From: an uncultured Eubacteriales bacterium
Lineage (GTDB): Bacteria > Bacillota > Clostridia > Christensenellales > Aristaeellaceae
Assembly (NCBI GenBank): GCA_902781945.1
Contig: CACZLE010000004.1
Span: forward strand, 36,542 to 100,541
Length of the DNA stretch: 64,000 bases
Direction: 5' to 3'
The notes below the pieces were generated by a model. That model was given only the letters and a program-made list of their open reading frames with translations. It was not told the DNA's origin and did no database searches. Positions 17,392 to 26,751 of the stretch are shown one piece after another (position 1 is the first letter of the stretch; every line of letters starts with the position of its first letter). Both the position numbers and the translations under genes were made by a program.

Positions 17392-20300
17392 ATGCGCAAA
17401 TCCATGCCTGTTCTCGTGCTCCTGTTCCTGGCCTGCTGCCTGCTGTTCCCCCTGTCCGCCCTGGCGGGCAGCTCGGAGATATCGGGCTACGCCTTTCTGG
17501 ACGGAGGCAGCGGCCTGTATGACGGCAGCGCCCGCATGCAGGCAGACGTCACCGTTTCGCTGTACAGCCTGGATGACGAGGGCGAAGAAACGCTGATCGG
17601 CACCGTGACGACGGGCAACTCCGGCAGTTACGCCTTCACCGGCCTGGATGCCGGGCAATACCGCCTGCGGGCCCAGGCGCCGGACAACTGCTGCTTCATC
17701 ATGCCCCAGGAGGGCGGCAGCGTCATGCTGCCCGCCGTGGGCACGCGCAGTTACTCCCAGCCCATCCGGGTGGAGGACGGCATGCTGTATGGCAACGCGC
17801 ATATCGGCGTCTCCCGCGCTTTCAGCTATGTCAAGATCGTCGCCTTTGAGGACCTGAACCAGAACGGCGGGCGCAGCACCAACGAAACCCTGCTGCGCGG
17901 CGTGCAGGTGGCCATCCTCTATGAATTGGACGGCGAACTGATTGAGATCGCTTCCGGCTCCACCGACATCAACGGCGAAGCCATCTTCCTGCATATCACG
18001 CCGGGCACCTACCGCTTCGCGGCCACGCTGCCCGCGCCCTACATCTTTGGCCCCGTGGGAGAAAAGGTCTCCCTGTGGTACAACTGCGTGCCCCCTTCCG
18101 ACAGCAATTACGGCATGACGGCCCCCGCGCAGGTGATCAAGGGCGACAGCCTGGGCATCGGCGTGGGCGCGGTGAGCACGGGCAGCCTGCAGGGCTCCAT
18201 CTGGAGCGACACCAACATGAACGGCCTGCGGGACGGCATCTTTGAAGGCGGCTATGCCGGGGCCAGCGTGCATCTGCACAGCGCGCAGGCCGGGGTGGAC
18301 CGCGAGGTGGTCACGGGCGAGGACGGCCAGTTCCGCTTCGGCAGCCTGCTGGCCGGGGAATATCTGCTCAGCGTGACCCTGCCCGAAAACAGCATGTTTA
18401 CCCTGCCCGGCGGCGACAGCCTGTTTTCCGAGGGCTACAGCCGCACGGACAGCTGCCTGGTGACGGTGGAGACCATGATGGAATCCAGCGTGCAGTCCAT
18501 CGGCGTGATCCCCGCCACCTCCCTGAGCGTGCTGGTATACAACGATTTGAACGTAAACGGCTATATGGACCCGGGAGAGCCGCCCTTTGCGGGCGCGGCG
18601 CTGAACGTGCTGGACGGGGATGAGGCGGTAGCCGCTGTGCTGTCCGATGGGGATGGCGTGGCCCATATCCCCGTGCTGCGCGGCGGAGACCGGGAGCTGC
18701 GGCTGATGCTGCCTGACGGCCAGGTCTTTACCGTGGACGGGCTGGGCAACGACTTTGCCGCGCCTGCGGCCACAGGCGATCTGACCGTGCCCGTCACCCT
18801 GCCCCATGGCGAGGAGACGCAGTTGAGCGCGGGCGTCACCCAGGCCGCCTCCGTCAGCGGCATCCTGTTTGACGACCGGGACCTGAGCGGCATCATGGAA
18901 GATGGCGAAGCCGGTCTGCCCGGGTTCACGGTGCAGGCGGTGAACAGCGAGGGCCTGACCGTGGCCCAGACAGTGACCGACGACCAGGGCCATTACGCCT
19001 TCAACAATCTGCTGCCCGCCGTCCATACCCTGCGCTTCCAGCTGGTGGACGCCTATGTGTGCTCCGATTATTCCGACAGCGGCGCGGCCCACGCCAACAG
19101 CGTGATCTCCCAGACCCCCGAGTACGGCGAGACCGACGCGCTGATCCTGACACCGGGCCAAAGCCTGACGGACGTGAGCGCCGCCATCTTCCGCAGCGCC
19201 ACCATCTCCGGCCAGGTGCTGCTGGACAGCGGCGTCCCCTCCATGCCCGTGGAGGGCGGCATGGCGGGAGTGCGCGTGACGCTGCTGGATGAATACGGCG
19301 GGGAAGTCAGCGAAACCACCACCGCCTATACCGACGAGAACGGCTCCTTCTACCTGAAGGGCGCGCTGCCCGGGGACTATCTGCTGGAATACCAGCTGCC
19401 GGAAAACGCCTGCTTCGTCCATCCCATCACCACGGATGAAAGCTATGTCACCGACCTTTTCACCGTGCAGGTGGCGGATGATCTGGTGCGCGCGCCGCTT
19501 TACGCCATCCAGACGGGCAGCCTGTCCGGCTACCTCTATATCGACGGCGACCTGAATGGCCGCTTCGACGCTTCCGAAACGGTGCTTCCCGATATAAGCA
19601 TTCAACTGACCAACACCGATCTGGATCAGATCTACGAGACCGCCACCCTGGACAACGGCCAGTACATTCTGGACCAGCTGCGCCCCGGCGCGTACACCAT
19701 CGCCGTGACCCTGCCGGAGGGCCTGTGCTTCGCCTATGACGCCTCCTCTCCCCTGCCGCCGCAGGTGGGGACCGCCGCGGAATCCGCCTTTACTCTGGAA
19801 ATCGGCCAGCAGATGGAGCAGCGCTGCATCGCCGCCGCCAGACCGGCCTCCTTCACCGGCAGCATCTACTTTGATCAAAGCTACGACGGCCTGCGGGACG
19901 TGGACGAGCCCGGCGCGGCGGGGATCACCGTGACGCTGCAAAGCGTCGATGGGCCCCAGTCCTATTCCATGCAGACCGACGCCGACGGCATCTGCCGCCT
20001 GGACGCTCTGGTGCCCGGGGCGTACACCCTGCGGGTCACGCTGCCCGGTGACTGCATCCCCACCAAGGGGAACGACGCTCAGCTGACCGACGGCTTCTGG
20101 GTTTCCAAGCTGATGGTGGACAACGGCGAAGAGAAGCAGGACGAATACGGCATCCTGCGCTATGCCTCCGTGGGCGGCCACATCTGGAGCCTGGACGGAA
20201 CCCTGAACGGCGCTGTGGGGCGCACGGTAAGCCTGTATCAGGAAGGCGCAGCGGAGCCCCTGGCCATCACCGTCAGCGATGAAAACGGCGCTTACGCCTT

Positions 20301-20925
20301 CCAGCAGCTGCTGCCCGGCCAGTATCGCGTCGCCTGCGATCTGCCCGACGAGCGCTACAATTACGCCCGGACGGTGGACGCCTCCCTGCGTCCCGCCTAT
20401 CTGCCGGGCGCCGAGCCCGATATCCCCGTGGGCTTTGACGGCTACTTCCCCGTGGCCATGGGCGCGGACATGCAGGCCTGCGATATCGGCATCGGCGCGC
20501 TGGGCGAGCTGGGCGACACCGCCTGGCTGGACCTGAACGGCAACGGATTGCAGGACGGCGCGGAGCCCACCCTGCCCGGTATCGCCATCCGGCTGTACCA
20601 GTACGGCGCGCTGGCGGCGGAGACCGTCACCGACAGCATGGGCCGCTATCTGATCACCGACCTGTATCCCGGCTCCTACACCGTGCGGGTCACGGTGCCT
20701 GCCGAGCTGAAGGTGACGGTGATCCGCGCGGATTATCCCCTGGCCGCCAGCGTGCTCACCGAGGTGGACGCCCAGACCGCCCAGGCCATGAACATCACCG
20801 TACCCAGCGCGGGCCGCAACCTGAACTGCGATTTCGGCTTCGTGCTGCGGCAGGAGGGCGTTTATCCCGCCTCCCTGGAAAGCCTTAGCCAGATCGACTG
20901 GAGCTTCAACGGACAAAGGAAATAA
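17392..20925 (+). CDS. Giant secreted protein of about ten SdrD/Cna-B-type repeats
   Basis: 1177 aa with a clear Sec signal (MRKSMPVLVLLFLACCLLFPLSALAG). The mature chain is almost entirely about ten B-type beta-sandwich repeats; each opens with a pattern like G..W.D.N.NG..D.GE....G..V.L and closes with T..DG.Y.F..L.PG.Y.L...LP. The clearest openings are IWSDTNMNGLRDG, VYNDLNVNGYMDPGE, LFDDRDLSGIMEDGE, LYIDGDLNGRFD and AWLDLNGNGLQDGAE, and the DxNxNGxxDxxE cores look like calcium sites. There is no LPxTG, membrane anchor, SLH or choline-binding end, so attachment must be non-covalent or by a partner. The protein is Cys-poor after residue 100. A terminator follows at 20941-20979. Confidence 0.9.
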   Translation: MRKSMPVLVLLFLACCLLFPLSALAGSSEISGYAFLDGGSGLYDGSARMQADVTVSLYSLDDEGEETLIGTVTTGNSGSYAFTGLDAGQYRLRAQAPDNCCFIMPQEGGSVMLPAVGTRSYSQPIRVEDGMLYGNAHIGVSRAFSYVKIVAFEDLNQNGGRSTNETLLRGVQVAILYELDGELIEIASGSTDINGEAIFLHITPGTYRFAATLPAPYIFGPVGEKVSLWYNCVPPSDSNYGMTAPAQVIKGDSLGIGVGAVSTGSLQGSIWSDTNMNGLRDGIFEGGYAGASVHLHSAQAGVDREVVTGEDGQFRFGSLLAGEYLLSVTLPENSMFTLPGGDSLFSEGYSRTDSCLVTVETMMESSVQSIGVIPATSLSVLVYNDLNVNGYMDPGEPPFAGAALNVLDGDEAVAAVLSDGDGVAHIPVLRGGDRELRLMLPDGQVFTVDGLGNDFAAPAATGDLTVPVTLPHGEETQLSAGVTQAASVSGILFDDRDLSGIMEDGEAGLPGFTVQAVNSEGLTVAQTVTDDQGHYAFNNLLPAVHTLRFQLVDAYVCSDYSDSGAAHANSVISQTPEYGETDALILTPGQSLTDVSAAIFRSATISGQVLLDSGVPSMPVEGGMAGVRVTLLDEYGGEVSETTTAYTDENGSFYLKGALPGDYLLEYQLPENACFVHPITTDESYVTDLFTVQVADDLVRAPLYAIQTGSLSGYLYIDGDLNGRFDASETVLPDISIQLTNTDLDQIYETATLDNGQYILDQLRPGAYTIAVTLPEGLCFAYDASSPLPPQVGTAAESAFTLEIGQQMEQRCIAAARPASFTGSIYFDQSYDGLRDVDEPGAAGITVTLQSVDGPQSYSMQTDADGICRLDALVPGAYTLRVTLPGDCIPTKGNDAQLTDGFWVSKLMVDNGEEKQDEYGILRYASVGGHIWSLDGTLNGAVGRTVSLYQEGAAEPLAITVSDENGAYAFQQLLPGQYRVACDLPDERYNYARTVDASLRPAYLPGAEPDIPVGFDGYFPVAMGADMQACDIGIGALGELGDTAWLDLNGNGLQDGAEPTLPGIAIRLYQYGALAAETVTDSMGRYLITDLYPGSYTVRVTVPAELKVTVIRADYPLAASVLTEVDAQTAQAMNITVPSAGRNLNCDFGFVLRQEGVYPASLESLSQIDWSFNGQRK

Positions 20926-20940
20926 AGACGATCATCATTC

Positions 20941-20979
20941 AGGACGCCTGGTCCCCCCAAGGGCAGGCGTCCTTTATTT
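20941..20979 (+). terminator. Rho-independent terminator after the B-repeat protein
   Basis: A perfect 10-bp stem (AGGACGCCTG, 20941-20950, with 20964-20973) around a 13-nt loop, followed by TTTATTTA. Confidence 0.9.
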
Positions 20980-21015
20980 ATGAACAAAACGAAAACACCG
21001 GGCGGCGGCGGAATG

Positions 21016-21024
21016 TGATATAAT
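21016..21024 (+). promoter_or_regulatory. Extended -10 promoter of the HD-domain gene
   Basis: TGATATAAT at 21016-21024 is an extended -10 (TGn-TATAAT). No good -35 is seen at 16-18 bp. The -10 overlaps an upstream in-frame ATG (21023), which argues that translation starts at the later ATG, 21056. Confidence 0.65.
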
Positions 21025-21055
21025 GCCAACGAAAAACAGGAGAGGACAGAAAGCC

Positions 21056-21697
21056 ATGGAGCGGCAGCCATTGATCAGCCGGGCAGAGGAATTCGTCCGC
21101 GGGATTTTTGCCCAGGACGCCAGCGGGCACGACGCCTGGCACACCTTTCGGGTGCGCAGTCTGGCCCTGCGGCTGGCCGAAACGGAGGGCGCGGACCCCT
21201 TGACGGTGGAATTGGCGGCCCTGCTCCACGACGTGGATGACCGCAAGCTCTCTCCCAAGACCCACGATACCCTGGGCAACGCGGTGGGCTTTCTGCGCAG
21301 CCAGGGCGTGGAGGAAGAGCGGATCTGGCAGATCTGCGCCATCATCCGGGCCTTGAGCTTTTCCTCCGGCCAGGTGCCAAACAGCCTGGAGGGCCAGGTG
21401 GTGCAGGATGCGGACCGGCTGGACGCCATCGGGGCCATCGGCATCGCCCGCACCTTCGCCTATGGCGGAGCCCACGGACGGGCCATCCATCTGCCCGAGG
21501 AGGCCGCCCGGCCCGATATGACCCGGGAGGAATACGCCGCCCGCTCCTCCACCGGCATCAATCATTTTTATGAAAAGCTGCTGCTGCTCAAGGACCTGAT
21601 GAACACCGCCTCCGCCCGGCAGATGGCCGAGGCCCGGCATCAGTACATGCTGGATTTCCTGCGGGAATTCAGTGCCGAATGGGAAGGGCAAAGGTGA
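21056..21697 (+). CDS. HD-domain phosphohydrolase
   Basis: 213 aa, starting at MERQPLISRA; an upstream in-frame ATG lies inside the promoter. The HD superfamily residues are visible: H in GHDAWHTFRV, the HD pair in LLHDVDDRKL and the distal D in VVQDADRLDAIGAIGIAR. This is the small YedJ/YpgQ-type branch, metal-dependent phosphohydrolases acting on nucleotides or related phosphate esters; the substrate is not known. It is followed 4 bp later by the radical SAM gene, so the two are co-transcribed and probably coupled. Confidence 0.88.
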   Translation: MERQPLISRAEEFVRGIFAQDASGHDAWHTFRVRSLALRLAETEGADPLTVELAALLHDVDDRKLSPKTHDTLGNAVGFLRSQGVEEERIWQICAIIRALSFSSGQVPNSLEGQVVQDADRLDAIGAIGIARTFAYGGAHGRAIHLPEEAARPDMTREEYAARSSTGINHFYEKLLLLKDLMNTASARQMAEARHQYMLDFLREFSAEWEGQR

Positions 21698-21701
21698 GGC
21701 C

Positions 21702-22574
21702 ATGCATTTTGTGGACGCCAAATCCATCCTCTCCGCCCAAAACGGTATGAACGTGTACCGGGGCTGCGTGCACGGCTGCATCTACTGCGACAGCCGCAGC
21801 CGGTGCTACGGCTTCACCCACGCCTTTGAGGATATCGAGGTGAAACGCAACGCTCCGGAACTGCTGGAGCAGGCCCTCCTGCGCAAGAAAAGCAAATGCA
21901 TGATCGGCACCGGCAGCATGTGCGATCCCTATATGCCCTGCGAAAAAGAGCTGCGCGTCACCCGGCGGTGCCTGGAGATCATTGACCGTCTGGGCTTTGG
22001 CGCGGCGGTGATCACCAAATCCGACCTGGTGCTGCGGGATATGGACCTGTTTGAAAGCATCCAGCGCAAGGCAAAATGCGTGGTGCAGATGACCCTGACC
22101 ACGGCGGACGACGCTCTTTGCCGCATCCTGGAGCCCAACGTGTGCCCCACCAGCCGCCGGGCGGAGGTCCTCTATACCCTGCGGGACCACGGCATCCCCA
22201 CGGTGGCATGGCTCAGCCCCTTCCTGCCCTTCATCAACGATACGGAGGAGAACCTGCGCTCCCTTTTGGATATCTGCATCAAAGCGCAGGTCCGGGGCGT
22301 GGTGTGCTTCGGCATCGGCGTGACGCTGCGGGAGGGTGACCGGGAATACTTTTACCAGGCGCTGGACAGGCATTTTCCCGGGCTCAAAAAGAGATACTGC
22401 GATACCTACGGCAACGCCTACGAGGTGCCCAGCCCCCACAATGACCGCCTGATGGGGATATTGCGGGACACCTGCGAAGCCCGGGGAATTCTGTGGAAGC
22501 CCCGGGACGTGTTCGATTACCTGCGGGAATTGCCGAAAAAAGAGGACTATGAACAGCTGAGTTTGTTTGATTGA
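21702..22574 (+). CDS. SPL-family radical SAM protein
   Basis: 290 aa from ATG 21702 (AAAGGTGAGG upstream). The 4Fe-4S-binding CxxxCxxC is in RGCVHGCIYCDSR (about residues 20-32), followed by GTGSMCDPYMPCE and ITKSDLVLRD, typical of the spore-photoproduct-lyase-like branch found widely in Clostridia outside sporulation operons. True SplB carries a conserved extra Cys near the C-terminus; none is present after CEARGILW, so DNA photolesion repair is not assured. Ends EDYEQLSLFD. Between the HD hydrolase and pyrG on the same strand. Confidence 0.85.
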   Translation: MHFVDAKSILSAQNGMNVYRGCVHGCIYCDSRSRCYGFTHAFEDIEVKRNAPELLEQALLRKKSKCMIGTGSMCDPYMPCEKELRVTRRCLEIIDRLGFGAAVITKSDLVLRDMDLFESIQRKAKCVVQMTLTTADDALCRILEPNVCPTSRRAEVLYTLRDHGIPTVAWLSPFLPFINDTEENLRSLLDICIKAQVRGVVCFGIGVTLREGDREYFYQALDRHFPGLKKRYCDTYGNAYEVPSPHNDRLMGILRDTCEARGILWKPRDVFDYLRELPKKEDYEQLSLFD

Positions 22575-22589
22575 AAAGGAAGGATCCCC

Positions 22590-24182
22590 ATGACCAAGTA
22601 TATTTTCGTCACCGGCGGCGTGGTCTCCGGGCTGGGCAAGGGCATCACGGCAGCCTCCCTGGGCAGGCTGCTCAAAAACCGCGGGCTGCGCGTGGCCGCC
22701 CAGAAGCTGGACCCCTATATCAATGTGGACCCGGGCACCATGAGCCCCATCCAGCACGGCGAGGTCTATGTGACCGAGGACGGCGCGGAAACCGACCTGG
22801 ACCTGGGCCACTATGAGCGCTTCATCGACGAGGATCTGAACAAATACAGCAACCTGACCACGGGCAAGGTGTACAGCCGCGTCCTGAGCCGGGAGCGCCG
22901 GGGCGAATATCTGGGCAGCACGGTGCAGGTGATCCCCCACATCACGGACGAGATCAAGCGGTTCATCTATGCCGTGGGTCAGAAAACCGACGCCGACGTG
23001 GTGATCACAGAGATCGGCGGCACCACCGGCGATATCGAAAGCCAGCCCTTCCTGGAGGCCATCCGGCAGGTGGGCCATGAGGCGGGGCCGGGCAACACCC
23101 TGTACATCCACGTGCCCCTGGTGCCCTACTTGAAGGCCAGCGGCGAGCACAAGTCGAAGCCCACCCAGCATTCCGTCAAGGAATTGCAGGGCATGGGCAT
23201 CACCCCGGATATCATCGTGCTGCGCTCGGACGAGCCCATCACCGACGCCTCCATTTTCAGCAAGATCGCCCATTTCTGCAATGTGGAGCCCGATTGCGTC
23301 ATTGAAAACCTGACCTTGCCCATCCTATACGAAGCCCCCCTGATGCTGGAAAAGGCCCATTTTTCCGACATCGTATGCCGCAAGCTGCAGCTCAGCGCGC
23401 CGCCCGCGGACATGGCCGAATGGCAGGCCATGGTGGAGCGGGTCAAGCATCCGGCGGGCACGGTGCGCATCGCCATGGTGGGCAAATATATGCAGCTCCA
23501 CGACGCCTATCTGTCCGTGGCCGAGGCCCTGCACCACGCGGGCTACGCCCTGGGACGGCGGGTGGAGATCGACTGGGTGGACAGCGAGACCGTCACCGAA
23601 GCCAACGCCGAGGAAAAGCTGGGCGGCGCGGACGGCATCCTGGTGCCCGGCGGCTTTGGGGATCGGGGCACCCGGGGCATGATCGCCGCGGCCCAATACG
23701 CCCGGGTAAACAAAAAGCCCTACCTGGGCATCTGCCTGGGCATGCAGATCGCGGTGATCGAGTATGCCCGCCATGTGGCAGGCTGGGAGGATGCAAACAG
23801 CCGGGAGTTTTCGCCGGTGACAGCCCATCCCGTGGTGGACTTCATGCCTGACCAGAACGACGCCATCGACAAGGGCGGCACCCTGCGCCTGGGCGCGTAT
23901 CCCTGCGTCATCGGGAAAGGCACCATGATGGAAAAATGCTACGGCTCCCGGCAGATCAGCGAGCGGCATCGGCACCGGTACGAGATCAACAATGTATTTC
24001 GGGATGAGCTGGCCCGGGCCGGACTGATATTCAGCGGCCTGTCCCCCGACGGACGGCTGGTGGAGACCGTCGAAATCGCCGATCACCCGTTCTTTGTGGG
24101 CGTGCAGTATCATCCTGAATTCAAGAGCCGTCCCAACAAGCCCCATCCGCTGTTCCTGGGGCTGATCAGGGCGAGCATGTAA
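22590..24182 (+). CDS. pyrG: CTP synthase
   Basis: 530 aa. N-terminal synthetase domain: [21 protein letters not shown]-loop region, [14 protein letters not shown] and [18 protein letters not shown]-terminal glutamine amidotransferase: catalytic Cys in [14 protein letters not shown] and the His/Glu pair in [11 protein letters not shown]. It makes CTP from UTP, ATP and glutamine, the last step of pyrimidine nucleotide synthesis. It follows the radical SAM gene by 15 bp and ends at a strong bidirectional terminator. Confidence 0.98.
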   Translation: MTKYIFVTGGVVSGLGKGITAASLGRLLKNRGLRVAAQKLDPYINVDPGTMSPIQHGEVYVTEDGAETDLDLGHYERFIDEDLNKYSNLTTGKVYSRVLSRERRGEYLGSTVQVIPHITDEIKRFIYAVGQKTDADVVITEIGGTTGDIESQPFLEAIRQVGHEAGPGNTLYIHVPLVPYLKASGEHKSKPTQHSVKELQGMGITPDIIVLRSDEPITDASIFSKIAHFCNVEPDCVIENLTLPILYEAPLMLEKAHFSDIVCRKLQLSAPPADMAEWQAMVERVKHPAGTVRIAMVGKYMQLHDAYLSVAEALHHAGYALGRRVEIDWVDSETVTEANAEEKLGGADGILVPGGFGDRGTRGMIAAAQYARVNKKPYLGICLGMQIAVIEYARHVAGWEDANSREFSPVTAHPVVDFMPDQNDAIDKGGTLRLGAYPCVIGKGTMMEKCYGSRQISERHRHRYEINNVFRDELARAGLIFSGLSPDGRLVETVEIADHPFFVGVQYHPEFKSRPNKPHPLFLGLIRASM

Positions 24183-24185
24183 ACG

Positions 24186-24224
24186 AAAAAAGACCGCTGA
24201 GGAATCCCCTCAACGGTCTTTTTT
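24186..24224. terminator. Bidirectional terminator between pyrG and the minus-strand operon
   Basis: AAAAAAGACCG...CGGTCTTTTTT with an inner TGAGG/CCTCA extension and a 4-nt loop. The A-run on one side and T-run on the other let it work in both directions. On the minus strand its stem overlaps the last codons of the spoVM-like gene. Confidence 0.92.
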
Positions 24225-24290
24225 GATGAACAGCCGGGCAACTCTTCGCAGCCCTCGGGGCAATTTGACGCACACCACCCGGATCGCCAT
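24210..24290 (-). CDS. SpoVM-like 26-residue amphipathic peptide
   Basis: A 26-codon gene: ATG at 24288-24290, TGA at 24210-24212, ribosome site GGGAGG (24298-24303) at 7-nt spacing. The product begins MAIRVVCVKLPRGLRR and ends RLFIKKDR. Bacillus SpoVM is also 26 residues and has the same plan: a short beta-like start, the hydrophobic-K-L-P-basic core (IKLPKF there, VKLPRG here), then an amphipathic basic helix ending in Lys/Arg and Asp. SpoVM marks the convex forespore membrane and anchors SpoIVA for coat assembly. Identity is inferred from length, the KLP core and charge pattern; most other positions differ. It is the last gene of the minus-strand operon. Confidence 0.6.
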   Translation of the reverse strand: MAIRVVCVKLPRGLRRVARLFIKKDR

Positions 24291-24304
24291 GGGCGCACCT
24301 CCCG

Positions 24305-24499
24305 TCATTTTTGCAGCAGGAGCACGCCCACGAAGATCAGCGCCGCGCCGATGAGCGCCATCCAGGCCCACAGGGGCACGCACAGCACGATGAGTAGCAC
24401 GCCCGCCGCGATGAGCACGATGCCCACGGCGCGGGCGAGGGTGCTGCCTTTGGCGGGATACTTGGCCTGATAGACATGGGTTTCCGGCGGACAGCGCAT
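24305..24499 (-). CDS. Small two-helix membrane protein
   Basis: 64 aa from ATG 24497-24499 with AAGGAGGG upstream. After a short polar head (MRCPPETHVYQAKYPAKGS) come two hydrophobic helices (ARAVGIVLIAAGVLLIVLC and WMALIGAALIFVGVLLL) ending QK. I do not recognise the family. It follows tatD by 45 bp and directly precedes the spoVM-like gene, whose ribosome site lies against its stop codon. Confidence 0.75.
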   Translation of the reverse strand: MRCPPETHVYQAKYPAKGSTLARAVGIVLIAAGVLLIVLCVPLWAWMALIGAALIFVGVLLLQK

Positions 24500-24544
24500 G
24501 GGCGTTCCCTCCTTGTGTTTTACCTTATGCCCCATCCTATGCGG

Positions 24545-25315
24545 TTATGCCGGGATGCGATACAGGGCGCAGGCGTTGCGGAAGGTGATTTCGGCCAGCT
24601 CCTCCGGGGGCACGCCGTGGATCTCCGCCTGTTTTTCCAGCACATAGCGCACGTTGGCGGGCTCGTTGCGCCGTCCGCGCAGGGGCACCGGGGCCAGGTA
24701 GGGGCTGTCCGTCTCGATGAGCAGCCGATCCAGTGGCACCGCCTGGGAGGCGAACACCGGCCCGGCGGCGTTCTTGAAGGTGATGGGCCCGGCAAAGGAA
24801 ATATAGAAGCCCATTTTGAGGTACTCCCGCACCATCTCCGCGCTGGCGGAGCAGCAATGGATGACCCCGGCAGGCAGGCGGCTGCGGCTGCGCAGGATGT
24901 CGAACATATCCCCATGGGCGTCCCGGATATGGAAAATGACGGGCATATCGGTATCGCAGGCCAGATCCAGCTGCTCCTGCACGACCCTTTTCTGCACGTC
25001 CCGGGGAGACAGATCATAATAGTAATCCAGGCCGATCTCCCCCAGGGCCATCACCTTGGGATGGGCCAGCAGGGTTTTCAGCTGATCCAGGTAATCCGCC
25101 GGCGCGTCCTTGGCCTCGTGGGGATGGACGCCCGCGGCAGCATAGATGAAAGGATACTGCTCCGCCAGGGCGACGCAGCGGCGGGAGGAGGGCAGATCGC
25201 TGCCCACGCAGACGCACCTTTCCACGCCGCCCTCCCGCAGACGGGCGATGGTCTCGGCCCGGTCCTCGTTGAACTTTTCGTCGTCCAAATGGCAATGGGA
25301 ATCAAACAGCTTCAC
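24545..25315 (-). CDS. tatD: TatD-family metal-dependent DNase/hydrolase
   Basis: 256 aa. The amidohydrolase-fold metal ligands are in place: DSHCHLDD (HxH), GEIGLDYYY (Glu), PVIFHIRDA (His), HCCSAS and IETDSPYLAP (Asp). The start is GTG 25313-25315 with AAGGAG upstream. Members are Mg-dependent 3'-5' exonucleases on single-stranded DNA and RNA. It lies 11 bp after the M20 peptidase gene; in many Firmicutes tatD follows metG, and here both are in one operon, with five genes between them. Confidence 0.94.
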   Translation of the reverse strand: MKLFDSHCHLDDEKFNEDRAETIARLREGGVERCVCVGSDLPSSRRCVALAEQYPFIYAAAGVHPHEAKDAPADYLDQLKTLLAHPKVMALGEIGLDYYYDLSPRDVQKRVVQEQLDLACDTDMPVIFHIRDAHGDMFDILRSRSRLPAGVIHCCSASAEMVREYLKMGFYISFAGPITFKNAAGPVFASQAVPLDRLLIETDSPYLAPVPLRGRRNEPANVRYVLEKQAEIHGVPPEELAEITFRNACALYRIPA

Positions 25316-25326
25316 GGTTTTCTCCT

Positions 25327-26751
25327 TCAGCCCATAGCGGCAATAAGATTTTTATAGAAATCCACCGCGCCGGGCAGGCAATCATATTCGATGTTCTCGT
25401 TCAGGCCGTGCATGCCCTTCATCTGCTCCGGCCCATAGATAACGGGGGCGAAGCGCACCACGTTGGGGCAGATCTTTTGATAGAAGCGGGCGTCGGTGGC
25501 CCCGGTCATGACGTAGGGGCTGCCCGCACAGCCGGGGAAGGTCTGGGCGATGACCCGCTGCACGGTCCGGAAGGCCTCGCCATGGATGTCCGTGGCCGGG
25601 GTGTAATCGTTGGCGGCGTGCACTTCCATTCCCAGCTGGTATTTATCCGCCAGCTTTTTGACGATGGCCAGGCTTTCCTCCATGCCCTGATGGGGAATGA
25701 AACGCATGTTGGCGCTGACGGTGGCCCGGGCGGGCATGACGTTGCATGCGTCGGAGCCGCTCTGCATGGTAAAGGCCATGGTGGTGCGGATCATGGCCCC
25801 GGCCTGGGCGCTGATCATGGGCAGCACCTGCAGCAGGATGGGCCGAAACAGCCACAGGTTGCCGAACACCATCTTGAGCGGGAAGGAGGCGTAGGGAGCC
25901 AGGGTGGCGAACATGGCCGCCACCTCCGGCGGCATTTTGCGCTTGAACACACGATGGGTTTCGACATAATGGACGAAGGCCGCCAGCCGGGCAATGGGCG
26001 AATGGGCCTTGGGCGCGCTGGCATGACCGCCGTTGGAGGCAGCGGTAAAAGTCACGTCCGCCTTGCCCTTTTCAAAGACGCCCACCATGGCGAAATTGCC
26101 GGGAATGCCGCCGATGGGCTCGTTGATGATGCCGCCGCCCTCGTCGCACACCAGCCAGGGCCGCACGCCCCGGCGCTCCAGCTCCGCCACCAGCTTGGGA
26201 CAGCCGTCCCCCGCCCATTCCTCGGTGCAGGAGGAGGACAGATACACGTCGCAGGGCGGCACATAACCCTGCCGCAACAGCTCCTCCACCGCCTGGAAAA
26301 AGGCCATCACCAAGCACTTGGTATCCGACGTGCCCCGGCCCCACACCTTGCCCTCGGCGATATCGCCGGAAAATGGTCCGTGCAGCCAGTCGCCGTCCAC
26401 GGGCACCACATCCTGATGGCTCATGAGCACCAGGGGCTTATCGGAGGATTGGCCCTTCCAATAATAGAGCAGGTTGCCGTCGATCTCGGTTTTCTCCAGC
26501 TGCTGATGCACCAGGGGAAACAGCTCCTCCAGGAGCCGATGGAAGCCCAAAAACTTTTCTCGCTGGTCGGTGTTGGGGACGGAAACGGTCTCATACTGCA
26601 CCATACGGGAGAGCTTTTCCGCATAGGCCAGGGCCCGCTTTTCATCCGGCGCGGGCGTATAGGTGGATTTTTTGCTGGGGATCAGCAGGGCGCGGATCAC
26701 GGCGGCCAGCAGGAGCGCCAGAATCAGCCCCACCAGGCACAGCAGGATCAT
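25327..26751 (-). CDS. M20-family metallopeptidase (carboxypeptidase S-like) with N-terminal membrane helix
   Basis: 474 aa. A single N-terminal helix (MILLCLVGLILALLLAAVIRAL) anchors it, a feature shared with CPS1-type M20 peptidases. Zinc ligands and catalytic residues are visible in MSHQDVVPVDG (His, Asp), GRGTSDTKCL (Asp), SCTEEWAGDG (EE pair) and CDEGGGII; residues about 215-330 form the lid domain. It would cleave C-terminal residues or N-acyl groups from small peptides at the membrane. ATG overlaps the stop of the upstream membrane gene (ATGA). Linked genes: RidA, DUF5058 and a second membrane protein. Confidence 0.9.
   Translation of the reverse strand: MILLCLVGLILALLLAAVIRALLIPSKKSTYTPAPDEKRALAYAEKLSRMVQYETVSVPNTDQREKFLGFHRLLEELFPLVHQQLEKTEIDGNLLYYWKGQSSDKPLVLMSHQDVVPVDGDWLHGPFSGDIAEGKVWGRGTSDTKCLVMAFFQAVEELLRQGYVPPCDVYLSSSCTEEWAGDGCPKLVAELERRGVRPWLVCDEGGGIINEPIGGIPGNFAMVGVFEKGKADVTFTAASNGGHASAPKAHSPIARLAAFVHYVETHRVFKRKMPPEVAAMFATLAPYASFPLKMVFGNLWLFRPILLQVLPMISAQAGAMIRTTMAFTMQSGSDACNVMPARATVSANMRFIPHQGMEESLAIVKKLADKYQLGMEVHAANDYTPATDIHGEAFRTVQRVIAQTFPGCAGSPYVMTGATDARFYQKICPNVVRFAPVIYGPEQMKGMHGLNENIEYDCLPGAVDFYKNLIAAMG

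Noticed and set aside
16741..20916. A 1391-codon open frame on the minus strand opposite the B-repeat gene
   Set aside because: It is antisense to a gene with a signal peptide and clear domain repeats, has no ribosome site, and its composition (His/Gln/Gly/Ala rich) is typical of an antisense shadow in GC-rich DNA.
21023..21055. Earlier start for the HD-domain gene
   Set aside because: The ATG at 21023 overlaps the -10 box, so it would not be on the transcript.
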